Below are positions 17,586 through 26,251 of a DNA stretch of 64,000 nucleotides, in pieces. Below the pieces are notes generated by a model, which was not told the DNA's origin, made no database searches, and saw nothing but the letters and a program-made list of their open reading frames with translations. The stretch comes from Stutzerimonas stutzeri (GTDB lineage: Bacteria > Pseudomonadota > Gammaproteobacteria > Pseudomonadales > Pseudomonadaceae): NCBI RefSeq assembly GCF_000590475.1, contig NZ_CP007441.1, positions 1,449,231-1,513,230 on the forward strand, read 5' to 3'. Position numbers and translations under genes: made by a program. The first letter of the stretch is position 1. Each line of letters starts with the position of its first letter.

Positions 17586-17614
17586 AAAAAAAAACCCGGC
17601 GTCGCAATGAGCCG
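17586..17614 (-). terminator. Minus-strand terminator after the aminotransferase gene
   Basis: CCCGGC and GCCGGG flank a 10-base loop. On the minus strand the hairpin is followed by an uninterrupted run of nine T (17587-17595 region read in reverse). It lies about 170 bases beyond the minus-strand gene that ends at 17785. The rest of 17558-17784 holds nothing recognisable. Confidence 0.75.
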
Positions 17615-17784
17615 GGCCAAGACCATTAGGAGTTTGAGGTCACGTTCCTCGCTCCCTCAGCTGGCCGAGCATTGGGGGGATTGCGCGGCCAGTGCCTGAA
17701 GTATTGGCCCGGATCGACAACTCTGCCGGGCGATTCACGCGCTTTTTAAAACGGATTTGGAATAGTTACGCGAGCCTTGATCGC

Positions 17785-18918
17785 TCACTTTGCAAGCAAG
17801 CCGCGAACGACGGTTAATGTCTGTTCGATGATCTCTGGACGCGTATAGAAGTGCGGCGAGAGCCGTATGCCACCGCCACGAAGAGCACACACGATCTGTT
17901 CGGCCTGGAGCTGTTGGAACAGCGCTGCGTTTTCCCAGCCTTCGGCCCTAAAAGTCATGATTCCTGCCTGCCGCAACGGATCGGTCGAGCTCAATAGCTC
18001 GACGCCGGGCATGGCCGATAGCCCGCGCTGCAACTGATCGATGCGTTCGGCAAGCGCTCGGCTCACTTCCCTCATGCCGATTTCTTCAAGCAGCGACAGG
18101 CTCGCATCCAATGCCATGGCGCCGAGCATATTCGGGCTGCCGCACTCGAAGCGACGCGCGCTGCGGGCTGGCTGCCAGTCGCTGCGGTCGTAATCACCTG
18201 CATGCTCAAGCATATGCCAGCCGTATTCGTGGAGCTTCAGTTCGGCGCGCAGATCGCTGCGGCAGTAAAAGACGCCGAGGCCCTCCGGTCCCATCAGCCA
18301 TTTGTGTCCATCAGCCATTGCGAAGGCGCACCGGTATTGCTCAACGTCGAACGCGAGTGCGCCGAGCTGTTGGATCGCATCGATGCACAACAGCACACCA
18401 CGTTGCTCGCAGCCTTCGCCCAGCCTGGGCAGATCGAGCCGCAGACCGGTGGCGTACTGCACGGCGCTGATCGCCATCAGGCGTACCTTGGGCCCGCAGG
18501 CGGCCAACAGTGCGGATTCTGGATCGTCGCCCTTGAGGCTGACCTGTATCACTTCCACGCCCTGAGGTTGCAAAGCCTCCCAGACGACCCGGTTGGACGG
18601 AAACTCTTCGTCACTGATGACGATCTGGTCGCCCGCGTTCCAATCCAGGCCGAACGCCACGAATGACAGTGCTTCTGAGGTGTTCTTGACCAGCGCGATA
18701 TCGGTCGACGCTGGTGCGTTGAGCATCCTGGCCAGGCGATCACGCAATCTGCTTTCGACTGTCAGCCACTGTGGATAGTCTCGCGCGCCGACGGTCATGC
18801 TCTGTTGTGCAAAGGCGGTCACCGCTTCAGTTGCTCGGCGAGGCCAGGGTGCGACAGCGGCGTGATTCAGGTACCGCAAACCTTCGATTTGAGGGAATTC
18901 GTCATTCAACGTACTCAT
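17785..18918 (-). CDS. Class V aminotransferase-fold PLP enzyme
   Basis: PLP enzyme of fold type I, class V (cysteine desulfurase / isopenicillin-N-epimerase-like), 377 residues. The PLP lysine is Lys206 in DGHKWLMGPEG, with the upstream aspartate in CIDAIQQLG. The mobile loop cysteine of cysteine desulfurases is not evident near the C-terminus (the RGGGIRLSPHFYT segment lacks it), so sulfur transfer is unlikely. The start at 18918 (MSTLNDEF) has GGAA eight bases upstream; an alternative ATG lies at 18936. Divergent from a TetR gene across 71 bases, which suggests control by it. The reaction is not known. Confidence 0.8.
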   Translation of the reverse strand: MSTLNDEFPQIEGLRYLNHAAVAPWPRRATEAVTAFAQQSMTVGARDYPQWLTVESRLRDRLARMLNAPASTDIALVKNTSEALSFVAFGLDWNAGDQIVISDEEFPSNRVVWEALQPQGVEVIQVSLKGDDPESALLAACGPKVRLMAISAVQYATGLRLDLPRLGEGCEQRGVLLCIDAIQQLGALAFDVEQYRCAFAMADGHKWLMGPEGLGVFYCRSDLRAELKLHEYGWHMLEHAGDYDRSDWQPARSARRFECGSPNMLGAMALDASLSLLEEIGMREVSRALAERIDQLQRGLSAMPGVELLSSTDPLRQAGIMTFRAEGWENAALFQQLQAEQIVCALRGGGIRLSPHFYTRPEIIEQTLTVVRGLLAK

Positions 18919-18945
18919 AAGAGATGTTCCGTGCATTTTCTGACT

Positions 18946-18963
18946 AGATGGGCATAATCATCT
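18946..18963. promoter_or_regulatory. Candidate operator between aminotransferase and TetR genes
   Basis: AGATG and CATCT arms separated by eight bases, lying in the 71-base divergent gap. A CATAAT (18953-18958) inside the repeat could be a -10 for the regulator. Size and position suit a TetR-type operator, but this is inference. Confidence 0.3.
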
Positions 18964-18989
18964 GCTTCGATTTCAAGCCGCAGCCTCTT

Positions 18990-19610
18990 ATGCAAAATGA
19001 ACCCCGGAAGGTCCGCGAATTTCGCCGTCGCGAGCAAGAGATTCTTGATACAGCGCTCCAGCTGTTCCTTGATCAAGGAGAAGACAGTGTCACCGTCGAG
19101 ATGATCGCCGACAGGGTGGGCATCGGCAAAGGTACTATCTACAAGCATTTCAAATCCAAAGCCGAAATCTATCTGCGGCTCATGCTCGACTATGAGCGGG
19201 ACCTGAATGAGCTGTTGCATTCACCGAGCCTGGATCAGGACAAGGAGGCGCTGTCTCGCGCCTACTTTGAATTCCGTATGCGTGATCCTCAGCGCTATCG
19301 GTTGTTCGATCGCCTCGAAGAGAAGGTCGTCAAGGGCAATCAGGTCCCGGACATGGTCGAGGAACTCCACCGGATTCGCGCTTCCAACTTCGATCATCTG
19401 ACCCAACTGATCAAGGGACGCATTGCTGAAGGCAAGCTCGAGGACGTACCTCCCTATTTCCACTATTGCGCGGCCTGGGCGTTGGTGCACGGCGCAGTAG
19501 CGCTTTATCACTCACCGTTCTGGAGCAACGTCCTCGAAGATCAGGAAGGTTTCTTCCAGTTCTTGATGGATATCGGCGTACGGATGGGTAACAAGCGCAA
19601 GCGCGACTAG
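18990..19610 (+). CDS. TetR/AcrR-family transcriptional regulator
   Basis: DNA-binding repressor-type regulator of 206 residues. The N-terminal helix-turn-helix covers about residues 14-60, with the core VTVEMIADRVGIGKGTIYKHF. The C-terminal ligand domain is helical. ATG 18990 (MQNEPRKVREF) was preferred to 18948, which adds 14 atypical residues. The protein closely resembles, from memory, P. aeruginosa PA2957, which also lies near tatD and pilZ. The divergent aminotransferase gene is an obvious candidate target, but conservation of the regulator without that neighbour elsewhere argues it may control other genes. Confidence 0.88.
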   Translation: MQNEPRKVREFRRREQEILDTALQLFLDQGEDSVTVEMIADRVGIGKGTIYKHFKSKAEIYLRLMLDYERDLNELLHSPSLDQDKEALSRAYFEFRMRDPQRYRLFDRLEEKVVKGNQVPDMVEELHRIRASNFDHLTQLIKGRIAEGKLEDVPPYFHYCAAWALVHGAVALYHSPFWSNVLEDQEGFFQFLMDIGVRMGNKRKRD

Positions 19611-19809
19611 TAACAAGGCCGCAGAGCACGTTGCGCCCGGCGAAACAGGAGCCAGGCCTGATGAGATGGGTCGTGGGCCCGGCTCAACACGTAATTGAGA
19701 GCCGCAGCGAGGAATGGCAGCGTATGCCTAAAAGCCGTTTGCACAGAGCTGGCTTGTTTGCTGCATTGCTTCGCTATTCGCCGGTTTTCCGTCAGTGGCA
19801 GGAGCAAAG

Positions 19810-20412
19810 ATGAAAGTAGTTAGCCTTATCGTGGCCGCACTGGTTTTGAGCGGCTGCATGCAGGTCAGCGACATGGCCGAGGGCACTCGCAGCCAACTGC
19901 GAGACGTCGGCTTTCTTGACCACAGCGAGACCGTAAGGTCCGCGTCATGGCGTCTACAGCCCGATTCGTTCATCTACATTGCCCAGGGCCACTTCGTCCC
20001 GCCCGGTAATACTTATCCGCGGCCTAACGTGGTGGCCGAAGAAGCGTTCAAGGGATTTGTCGAATATTTTCCGCTGGTTCGTCGTGCTCCAGAGCCTGCA
20101 GGATTGGAAGAGGCATTGAACCAGGCGGCCGCTGTTGGTGCCCATTACTTGCTGTACACGCGATTTGCTGCGGCCGATGACCGCATCGGCAGTTTCGACG
20201 AGCTCAACGATCAGCGCGCGGTCGATCGGCTGGGTGTCGATACCAGCGTGGTTCAGCTGATGCTGATCGAAACCGGGAATCGGTATCTGGTCGATACGGC
20301 GCGGATTCGCAGCCGCGGAGGGCTGCTGAACATCTATGATGCGACACCGCAGGTCTTGTTGGGGCCGCCGTTGCGCGACTATGCCCGACGCCTAACAGGC
20401 CTCAGCCGCTAA
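19810..20412 (+). CDS. DUF4823-type lipoprotein
   Basis: Predicted outer-envelope lipoprotein of about 200 residues. A short signal peptide ends in the lipobox LSGC (Cys at about residue 17). The mature part looks like the DUF4823 family, of unknown function. ATG 19810 has GGAGCAAAG just upstream. The residue after the lipidated Cys is Met, not Asp, so outer-membrane sorting is expected. It is followed nine bases later by a DUF1285 gene, likely co-transcribed. The 199 bases before it hold no gene I can support. Confidence 0.7.
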   Translation: MKVVSLIVAALVLSGCMQVSDMAEGTRSQLRDVGFLDHSETVRSASWRLQPDSFIYIAQGHFVPPGNTYPRPNVVAEEAFKGFVEYFPLVRRAPEPAGLEEALNQAAAVGAHYLLYTRFAAADDRIGSFDELNDQRAVDRLGVDTSVVQLMLIETGNRYLVDTARIRSRGGLLNIYDATPQVLLGPPLRDYARRLTGLSR

Positions 20413-20421
20413 GGAGCGCAC

Positions 20422-20985
20422 ATGAGCGATGCTGGAAAAGCCGCGAATCTGCTGGGTCAGATTCCAGAGACCGACAAGGGCCTGCCACCGGTTCACTTGT
20501 GGAATCCTCCCTTCTGCGGCGATCTGGATATGCGAATCGCCCGCGACGGTAGCTGGTTCTATATGGGTACGCCGATCGGAAGGCCTGCCATGGTGAGGCT
20601 GTTTTCCACGGTCATTCGACGAGACGGCGACGATTACTTTCTAGTGACGCCGGTAGAGAAGGTAGGTATTACCGTTGATGACGCACCCTTCGTGGCGATC
20701 GAGTTGAAGATCGAGGGCAGCGGCGAAGCCCAGGTGCTTCGCTTCGTCACCAATGTCGGTGACGAAACCGAAGCGGGTGCGGAGCATCCGATGCGGGTCG
20801 AACTGGATCCAGAGAGCCAGGAGCCTGCGCCCTATGTGCATGTGCGCGCCAATCTCGAAGCGCTGATTCATCGCAATGTTTTCTATCAGTTGGTCGAGTT
20901 GGCGGTCCCGTGCGAGATTGATGGCACCCGCTGGTTGGGTGTCTGGAGCCATGGCCAGTTCTTTCCGATTGGTCGCCCCGAATAG
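20422..20985 (+). CDS. DUF1285 protein
   Basis: Cytoplasmic protein of 187 residues in the DUF1285 family; function unknown. It has no signal peptide, membrane segment or known catalytic motif. Recognisable conserved pieces are HLWNPPFCGDLDMRIARDG near the start and GVWSHGQFFPIG at the end. AAGGAG lies eight bases before ATG 20422. It is probably in an operon with the preceding lipoprotein. Confidence 0.75.
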   Translation: MSDAGKAANLLGQIPETDKGLPPVHLWNPPFCGDLDMRIARDGSWFYMGTPIGRPAMVRLFSTVIRRDGDDYFLVTPVEKVGITVDDAPFVAIELKIEGSGEAQVLRFVTNVGDETEAGAEHPMRVELDPESQEPAPYVHVRANLEALIHRNVFYQLVELAVPCEIDGTRWLGVWSHGQFFPIGRPE

Positions 20986-21106
20986 CCGAACGTAAAAAGG
21001 CAGATCTCTGAGAGTTCGGCCTTTGTCGCGCTCAGAAATCGCGAAAGAGTTAGCTGTCTGGTGGCAGGGCGGGCATCACCCGAAACGCTCCTGTGCGAGC
21101 CGGCAT

Positions 21107-21478
21107 TCATTCCGTGCGCCAGAGAATTTCCGCTTCGCCGCGCTCGCTGACGCTGATCCAGCGATCGGCGTTTTCGACTGACTCTTCTTCTTGCCAGCCA
21201 CCTGGTGCGCAGCGGATCTCCACCCCCAATGCCTGATAAGCGGCGCGTGCGCAGGAGACGTCGTCGCCCCATGGGGTCGCATCGCTTTCCAGTAGCAAGC
21301 TGTGCCATTTACCGACTGCCTTCGGGAACCAGGTCACCGGGACATCGCCGGCCATGCATTTGAATGTCTTGCCCTTGGCTTGCCAGGGAGAGCAGCGTCC
21401 GACAGCCTGGTTCAGCCATTCAGTTACGGCGTCCTGGCTGGCGTCCCTGAGGTAGATCTCGATATCCGGTTGACGCAT
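21107..21478 (-). CDS. Conserved small hypothetical protein
   Basis: A 123-residue soluble protein that I do not recognise. It opens MRQPDIEIYLRDASQDAV and has Trp-rich segments (AVTEWLNQAVG, TWFPKAVGKWHSLLLESD) and an acidic end. The codon pattern is like its neighbours and the antisense frame is less plausible, so it is probably real. It lies downstream of rlmA on the same strand (87 bases apart). A guess that it supports rRNA methylation would rest on position only. Confidence 0.6.
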   Translation of the reverse strand: MRQPDIEIYLRDASQDAVTEWLNQAVGRCSPWQAKGKTFKCMAGDVPVTWFPKAVGKWHSLLLESDATPWGDDVSCARAAYQALGVEIRCAPGGWQEEESVENADRWISVSERGEAEILWRTE

Positions 21479-21565
21479 GGGCGGTGGCCTTGTCTGTGAG
21501 GTTGCAAGTCTGTGGGTGGTGGAAGGACGTGGCTTCTGGCCGCGCCAAGACCGTCTTGAAGCGCT

Positions 21566-22372
21566 CTAGCGGTTTCGCTCGATCCAATCGTAGCGTATCG
21601 CAACCCGCACCTTGAGCGGTGTATCGATCACCTTGGCCCGGCGTTCGGCGCTGGCGCGCCAGCCGTGCGGCGTCATGGCCAGCAGATCGGCACGGGCCTG
21701 TGAGTCGTCCAGCTGCAGTTCGTAGGTCAGCGTCTCGCTATGCGCCAGATGCATGCCGTCGGGGATCAGCGACAGGTGTTTTTCATCGTCGTAGTCGCGT
21801 ATTTCGTCATACAGCAGACCACGCAGTTCCCACAGATGCTCGCGGGTCGGGCCCATGCGCAGCAGGCCGCCACCGGGTGTGAGCAGGCGGCGTGCTTCCT
21901 GCCAGTCCAGCGGGCTGAAGACGCTGGCCAGCAGGCCGCAACTGGCATCGGCCAGTGGCACTCTAGCCATGCTTGCGACAAGCCATTCCAGCTGTGGGGC
22001 TCTTTTGCAGGCGCGCTTGACCGCCTCGCGCGAGATGTCCAGTGCGTAACCCGCGGCTGTCGGCAGCGCCTGGGCGATCTGTGCGGTGTAGTAACCCTCG
22101 CCACACCCGATATCCAGCCAGCGACTCGGCGAACGCTCGGCTGCCAGCTGCGCCAGTCGAGCCGCCAGCGGGGCATAGTGGCGGCCGTCGAGGAAGCGGC
22201 GACGGGCTTCGACCATCGCCTGATTGTCGCCGGGGTCGCGGCTGTTCTTGTGCTGTACTGGCAGCAGGTTGAGGTAGCCCTGGCGGGCCCGGTCGAAACG
22301 GTGGTTGGCCGGGCAGGCGACGCCATTGTCGACCGCGACGAGTGCCCCGTGGCAGAGCGGGCAGATCATCAT
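21566..22372 (-). CDS. rlmA: 23S rRNA (guanine-N1)-methyltransferase RlmA
   Basis: SAM-dependent methyltransferase that modifies G745 (or G748) of 23S rRNA. The 268-residue protein has an N-terminal zinc ribbon, CPLCHGAL with Cys and His in CPANHRFD. The Rossmann methyltransferase domain contains WLDIGCGEGYYT (SAM site) and FSPLDW. The start ATG overlaps the dapE stop (ATGA), so it is coupled to dapE. The G745 assignment follows the gammaproteobacterial RlmA(I) branch by inference. Confidence 0.9.
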   Translation of the reverse strand: MMICPLCHGALVAVDNGVACPANHRFDRARQGYLNLLPVQHKNSRDPGDNQAMVEARRRFLDGRHYAPLAARLAQLAAERSPSRWLDIGCGEGYYTAQIAQALPTAAGYALDISREAVKRACKRAPQLEWLVASMARVPLADASCGLLASVFSPLDWQEARRLLTPGGGLLRMGPTREHLWELRGLLYDEIRDYDDEKHLSLIPDGMHLAHSETLTYELQLDDSQARADLLAMTPHGWRASAERRAKVIDTPLKVRVAIRYDWIERNR

Positions 22373-23514
22373 GCGAGCAGGTTGACCAAGGCCTGGTAGT
22401 AGATCTCGGTCAGTAGGTCGAGGTCACTGGCGAGGATGTGTTCGTCCACTTGGTGGATCGTCGCATTGACCGGGCCCAGCTCGACCACCTGGGTGCCGAG
22501 CGTGGCGATGAAGCGGCCATCGGATGTACCACCGCTGGTAGACGGCGTGGTTTCGCGACCGGTGACGCTGCGGATCGCCGCAGCTACGCCATCGAGCAGC
22601 TCACCGGGTTCGGTAAGAAATGGCAGGCCCGACAACGCCCAGTCGACACTCCAGTCCAGACCATGTTTGTCGAGAATCGCTGTGGTGCGTTTCTGTAGTT
22701 CTTCGACCGTGGATTCGGTGGAAAAGCGGAAATTGAACACCGCTTCGAGCGTGCCGGGGATGACATTGGTGGCGCCGGTACCTGAGTTCAGGTTGGAAAT
22801 CTGGAAACTAGTCGGGGGGAAGAACGCGTTGCCATCGTCCCAGTGCTCGGCAGCCAGTTCGGCCAATGCCGGCGCGGCGAGATGAATCGGATTCTTCGCC
22901 AGGTGCGGATAGGCCACGTGGCCCTGTTGGCCGCGCACCGTCAGGGTGCCGCCGAGTGAGCCACGGCGCCCATTCTTCACCACGTCGCCGACCAAGTTGG
23001 TGCTCGAAGGCTCGCCGACGATGCACCAGTCAAGCCGCTGGCCGCGCTCACGCAGGCGCTCGACCACGGCCTTAGTGCCATGGTGTGCCGGGCCTTCTTC
23101 GTCGCTAGTGATGAGGAAAGCGATCTGTCCCTTGTGGTTGGGATAGGCCGCGGTAAAACGCTCCACGGCAACGATCATCGAAGCCAGGCTGCCCTTCATG
23201 TCCGCCGCGCCACGGCCATGGAGCATGCCCTGTTCATCGATGCGAGCCGCGAACGGCGGGTTCTGCCAAGCCTGCAGCGGGCCGGTGGGGACCACGTCGG
23301 TATGGCCGGCGAAGCACAGTACCGGCCCGTCATAGCCGCGAATCGCCCAGAAATTTTCCACGTCCTCGATGTGCATCGGCTCGATCGCGAAACCGCAGGC
23401 TGCGAGACGTTCGCTCATCAACTGCTGGCAGCCCTCGTCCAGCGGCGTGACCGACGGCCGATTGATCAGCTCACAGGCCAGTTGGAGGGTCGGGGAGAGG
23501 GCGGCGGCGGTCAT
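22369..23514 (-). CDS. dapE: Succinyl-diaminopimelate desuccinylase
   Basis: Zinc-dependent hydrolase releasing LL-diaminopimelate from its N-succinyl form in lysine and peptidoglycan synthesis. The 381-residue M20-family enzyme has CFAGHTDVVPTGP (metal His and Asp), GAADMKG, TSDEEGPA (catalytic Glu pair) and TSGGTSDGRF. ATG 23514 is preferred to GTG 23517 because GGAG lies five bases upstream. Other pathway genes dapD and dapC lie within 7 kb on the same strand. Confidence 0.96.
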   Translation of the reverse strand: MTAAALSPTLQLACELINRPSVTPLDEGCQQLMSERLAACGFAIEPMHIEDVENFWAIRGYDGPVLCFAGHTDVVPTGPLQAWQNPPFAARIDEQGMLHGRGAADMKGSLASMIVAVERFTAAYPNHKGQIAFLITSDEEGPAHHGTKAVVERLRERGQRLDWCIVGEPSSTNLVGDVVKNGRRGSLGGTLTVRGQQGHVAYPHLAKNPIHLAAPALAELAAEHWDDGNAFFPPTSFQISNLNSGTGATNVIPGTLEAVFNFRFSTESTVEELQKRTTAILDKHGLDWSVDWALSGLPFLTEPGELLDGVAAAIRSVTGRETTPSTSGGTSDGRFIATLGTQVVELGPVNATIHQVDEHILASDLDLLTEIYYQALVNLLA

Positions 23515-23710
23515 CACGGCTCCGAGGCAGGCGGGAAAGGGGCGTCATATTAAAGCAAACCGGTAGCGGCCGGGGCTCGGCTGATGTGGCAATTTTCGTT
23601 CACCGCCGGGACGCGCCATGCGTCGCGTTCGCTCGAAGATGCGAGTTGACTACGCTGTGTCGGGCGGGCGAACGCCCTATAATCTGTCACGGTTTTTCTG
23701 GGGGTTCGGC

Positions 23711-24529
23711 ATGGCTATCGATGATCAACGTTTCGGCGGTATTGCCCGTCTTTACGGCTCAGAGGGGCTTGAGCGCCTGGCCGCTGCGCATGTGGCGGTC
23801 GTTGGCATCGGCGGGGTCGGTTCCTGGGTGGCCGAAGCGCTGGCACGCAGTGGTGTGGGTGAAATCAGCCTGTTCGACCTGGACGATGTCTGCATCACCA
23901 ACACCAACCGTCAGGTGCAAGCGCTTGAGGGTGCCGTCGGCAAACCCAAGGTCGCTGAGATGGCCGCACGGATACAGGCGATCAGTCCGGCGTGTGTGGT
24001 GCATGCGGTCGCCGACTTCGTCACCCGCGAAACCATGGCTGAGTACATCACCGAACAGATGGATTGCGTCATTGACTGCATCGACAGCGTGCCGGCCAAG
24101 GCGGCACTGATCGCCTGGTGCAAGCGCCGCAAGATCCAGATCATCGCCACGGGTGGTGCGGGAGGGCAGGTCGATCCAACGCAGATCCAGGTCACCGACC
24201 TGAACAAGACCTTCAATGACCCGCTGGCGGCAAAAGTGCGCTCGCTGCTGCGTCGCGAGTACAACTTCTCGCGAACGCCGGGGCGCACCTACAGCGTGCC
24301 ATGCGTGTTTTCTACCGAGCAGCTGCGCTATCCCAAGCCGGATGGCGGCGTTTGTCAGAGCAAGAGTTTTGTTGGCGAAGGGGTTAAGCTGGACTGTGCC
24401 GGCGGTTTCGGCGCGGCGATGATGGTTACCGCCAGCTTTGGTTTGGTGGCGGCCGCGCGAGCGGTGGACAAGCTGGTTGCCGGAGCGCGGCGGCCTGCTG
24501 AGCGAAAGCCCGGGCCTGCCGTTAGCTGA
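23711..24529 (+). CDS. tcdA: tRNA threonylcarbamoyladenosine dehydratase TcdA
   Basis: ATP-dependent dehydratase converting t6A37 of tRNA to the cyclic form ct6A. The 272-residue E1-like protein has GIGGVGSWVAEALARSG (residues 32-48), DLDDVCITNTNRQ, and a long loop with cysteines at VPCVFSTEQ. ATG 23711 was chosen over an ORF start at 23618, which adds 31 residues outside the family. It faces csdE-csdA (11 bases between stops); CsdA and CsdE are known to support TcdA in E. coli, so the trio is functional as well as positional. Confidence 0.95.
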   Translation: MAIDDQRFGGIARLYGSEGLERLAAAHVAVVGIGGVGSWVAEALARSGVGEISLFDLDDVCITNTNRQVQALEGAVGKPKVAEMAARIQAISPACVVHAVADFVTRETMAEYITEQMDCVIDCIDSVPAKAALIAWCKRRKIQIIATGGAGGQVDPTQIQVTDLNKTFNDPLAAKVRSLLRREYNFSRTPGRTYSVPCVFSTEQLRYPKPDGGVCQSKSFVGEGVKLDCAGGFGAAMMVTASFGLVAAARAVDKLVAGARRPAERKPGPAVS

Positions 24530-24539
24530 GCAGACTCGC

Positions 24540-24953
24540 TCAGTCTGTCGATGCCAGTGTGCGCATTCGCGCGAGCACCGCGTTCATGCCGTTGGCCCGG
24601 GACGGGCTGAGCTGGCGGGAAAGCCCCAGCTGGCTGAACCACTCCGTCACGTCGATGCGTTGCAACTCGTCCACCGTCAGACTATCGACCCGGACCAGCA
24701 ACACGGCGAGCAGACCGCGTAACAGTCGTGCCTCGCTGGCGCCGCGGAAATGCCAGCGATCATCATGTCGTTCGCCGACCAGCCAGACCTTGCTGTCGCA
24801 ACCGGCCACCAGATTGGCTTCAACGCGCTCGCCATCGGCAAGCGGGTCGAGACGATCGCCCCATTGCATCAACAGCCGCGCGCGCTGTTCCCAGCCGGCG
24901 GCTTGTTGGAAGGCCGCCAGGGCTTCCGCCGCCGCCTCCGGCAGTTCGTTCAT
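24540..24953 (-). CDS. csdE: SufE-like sulfur acceptor CsdE
   Basis: Accepts persulfide sulfur from the partner cysteine desulfurase. The 137-residue SufE-family protein has acceptor Cys52 in VAGCDSKVWL. The ATG overlaps the csdA stop codon, so both should be made in similar amounts. Pairing with tcdA favours CsdE over SufE; no sufBCD genes are near. Confidence 0.92.
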   Translation of the reverse strand: MNELPEAAAEALAAFQQAAGWEQRARLLMQWGDRLDPLADGERVEANLVAGCDSKVWLVGERHDDRWHFRGASEARLLRGLLAVLLVRVDSLTVDELQRIDVTEWFSQLGLSRQLSPSRANGMNAVLARMRTLASTD

Positions 24954-26155
24954 CGCAGCATGTCCAAAGCCTGATCCAGCGCACCGAAGAAGCGCTCCAG
25001 GTCGAGGCCGTCGTTGTACAGCCCCAGTGACACGCGGGTCGCGCCTTCCACACCTAGGGTCTTCAGCAGTGGCTGAGCGCAGTGCGTGCCGCTGCGCACG
25101 GCGATTCCCTGCTCGGTGAGCAGATGGGCAAGATCGCCATGGTGTATGCCCTCCACGGTGAAACTGGCGAGTGCCACCTGAGGCTCGCCGAGTAGCTTGA
25201 CGCCATCGCGCACCGTCAGCCCGGCAAGCAATTTCATGTGCAGCGCCTGCTCGTGGCCGATGACCGCAGTGGCGTCGAGCTTCGACAGGTAGTCGAGCGT
25301 CGCGCCCAGGCCGATCACGCCACCGATGGGCGGCGTTCCCGCTTCGAATCCCAGCGGGGCGGCATGAAATTCGGCGTGCTGATAATCGGCGATGCGGACC
25401 ATCTCGCCACCGAATTGCCAGTGCTTGAGTTTAAGCAGCGACTCGCCGCGGCCATAAAGCGCTCCGACGCCTTCCGGGCCGTAGAGCTTGTGGCTGGACA
25501 GCACGTAGAAGTCGCAGGCGAGTCCCTGCATGTCGTGACGTCCATGCACGACACCCTGGGCACCATCGACAACTGTCAGCGCGCCCTGCGCCTTGGCCAG
25601 CGGAAGCAGACTGATCAGTGGCTGCCAGGTGCCGATCACGTTGGACAACTGACTGACGGCCAGCAGGCGGGTACGCGGGCCAATGAGATTCGCCGCGGCG
25701 TCCATATCGATGAGGCCGCGCGTATCCAGTGGCAGCACGATCAGCTTGGCATCGCGGCGCCTGGCCAGCTGTTGCCAAGGCAACAGGTTGGCGTGGTGCT
25801 CGACGGCACTGACGACGATTTCATCGCCCGCTTCGACCATATGTTCCAGCCCGTAGGCGAGTAGATTCAGCGCCTCGGTGGCGCCGCGGGTAAACACGAT
25901 CTCGGTCGGGCAGGATGCGTTCAGCCAGCGGGCCACCTTGATTCGTGCGTCCTCGAACGCGCGGGTGGCGCGCTCGGCCGGCTGATGCTGGGCGCGATGC
26001 ACGTTGGCGGTGCCGCAGGTGTAGTAGCCGGTGAGGGCGTCGATCAGCGCCTGTGGCTTCTGTGCGGTGGCGGCACTGTCGAGGTAGGTCTGTCCCTGTG
26101 CCTCGAGAATGGCCAAAGCGGGGAAGTCGGCGCGCCAGGGGGATATCAGCGACAT
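24950..26155 (-). CDS. csdA: Cysteine desulfurase CsdA
   Basis: PLP enzyme moving sulfur from cysteine (or cysteine sulfinate) to CsdE. The 401-residue group II desulfurase has PLP Lys223 in SSHKLYGPEG and active-site Cys359 in RSGTHCAQP. ATG 26155 has AGGAG five bases upstream; GTG 26161 overlaps that site. It forms the csdA-csdE operon convergent with tcdA. SufS is the alternative, but the tcdA linkage supports CsdA. Confidence 0.93.
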   Translation of the reverse strand: MSLISPWRADFPALAILEAQGQTYLDSAATAQKPQALIDALTGYYTCGTANVHRAQHQPAERATRAFEDARIKVARWLNASCPTEIVFTRGATEALNLLAYGLEHMVEAGDEIVVSAVEHHANLLPWQQLARRRDAKLIVLPLDTRGLIDMDAAANLIGPRTRLLAVSQLSNVIGTWQPLISLLPLAKAQGALTVVDGAQGVVHGRHDMQGLACDFYVLSSHKLYGPEGVGALYGRGESLLKLKHWQFGGEMVRIADYQHAEFHAAPLGFEAGTPPIGGVIGLGATLDYLSKLDATAVIGHEQALHMKLLAGLTVRDGVKLLGEPQVALASFTVEGIHHGDLAHLLTEQGIAVRSGTHCAQPLLKTLGVEGATRVSLGLYNDGLDLERFFGALDQALDMLR

Positions 26156-26251
26156 GGACACTCCTGAAAGCAGGACGGGACGCCTGATGGAGGAACTGCG
26201 CGGGCAGGCGGACGATACGTCGTCCCGCCTGGCTGCGTCACGGCGCTGCGC

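Noticed and set aside
19631..19813. 60-codon ORF between the TetR and DUF4823 genes
   Set aside because: It overlaps the DUF4823 ribosome-binding site, has no start signal of its own and no recognisable sequence.
24950..26155. SufS of a complete suf operon
   Set aside because: No sufB, sufC or sufD is nearby, and the adjacent tcdA argues for CsdA.
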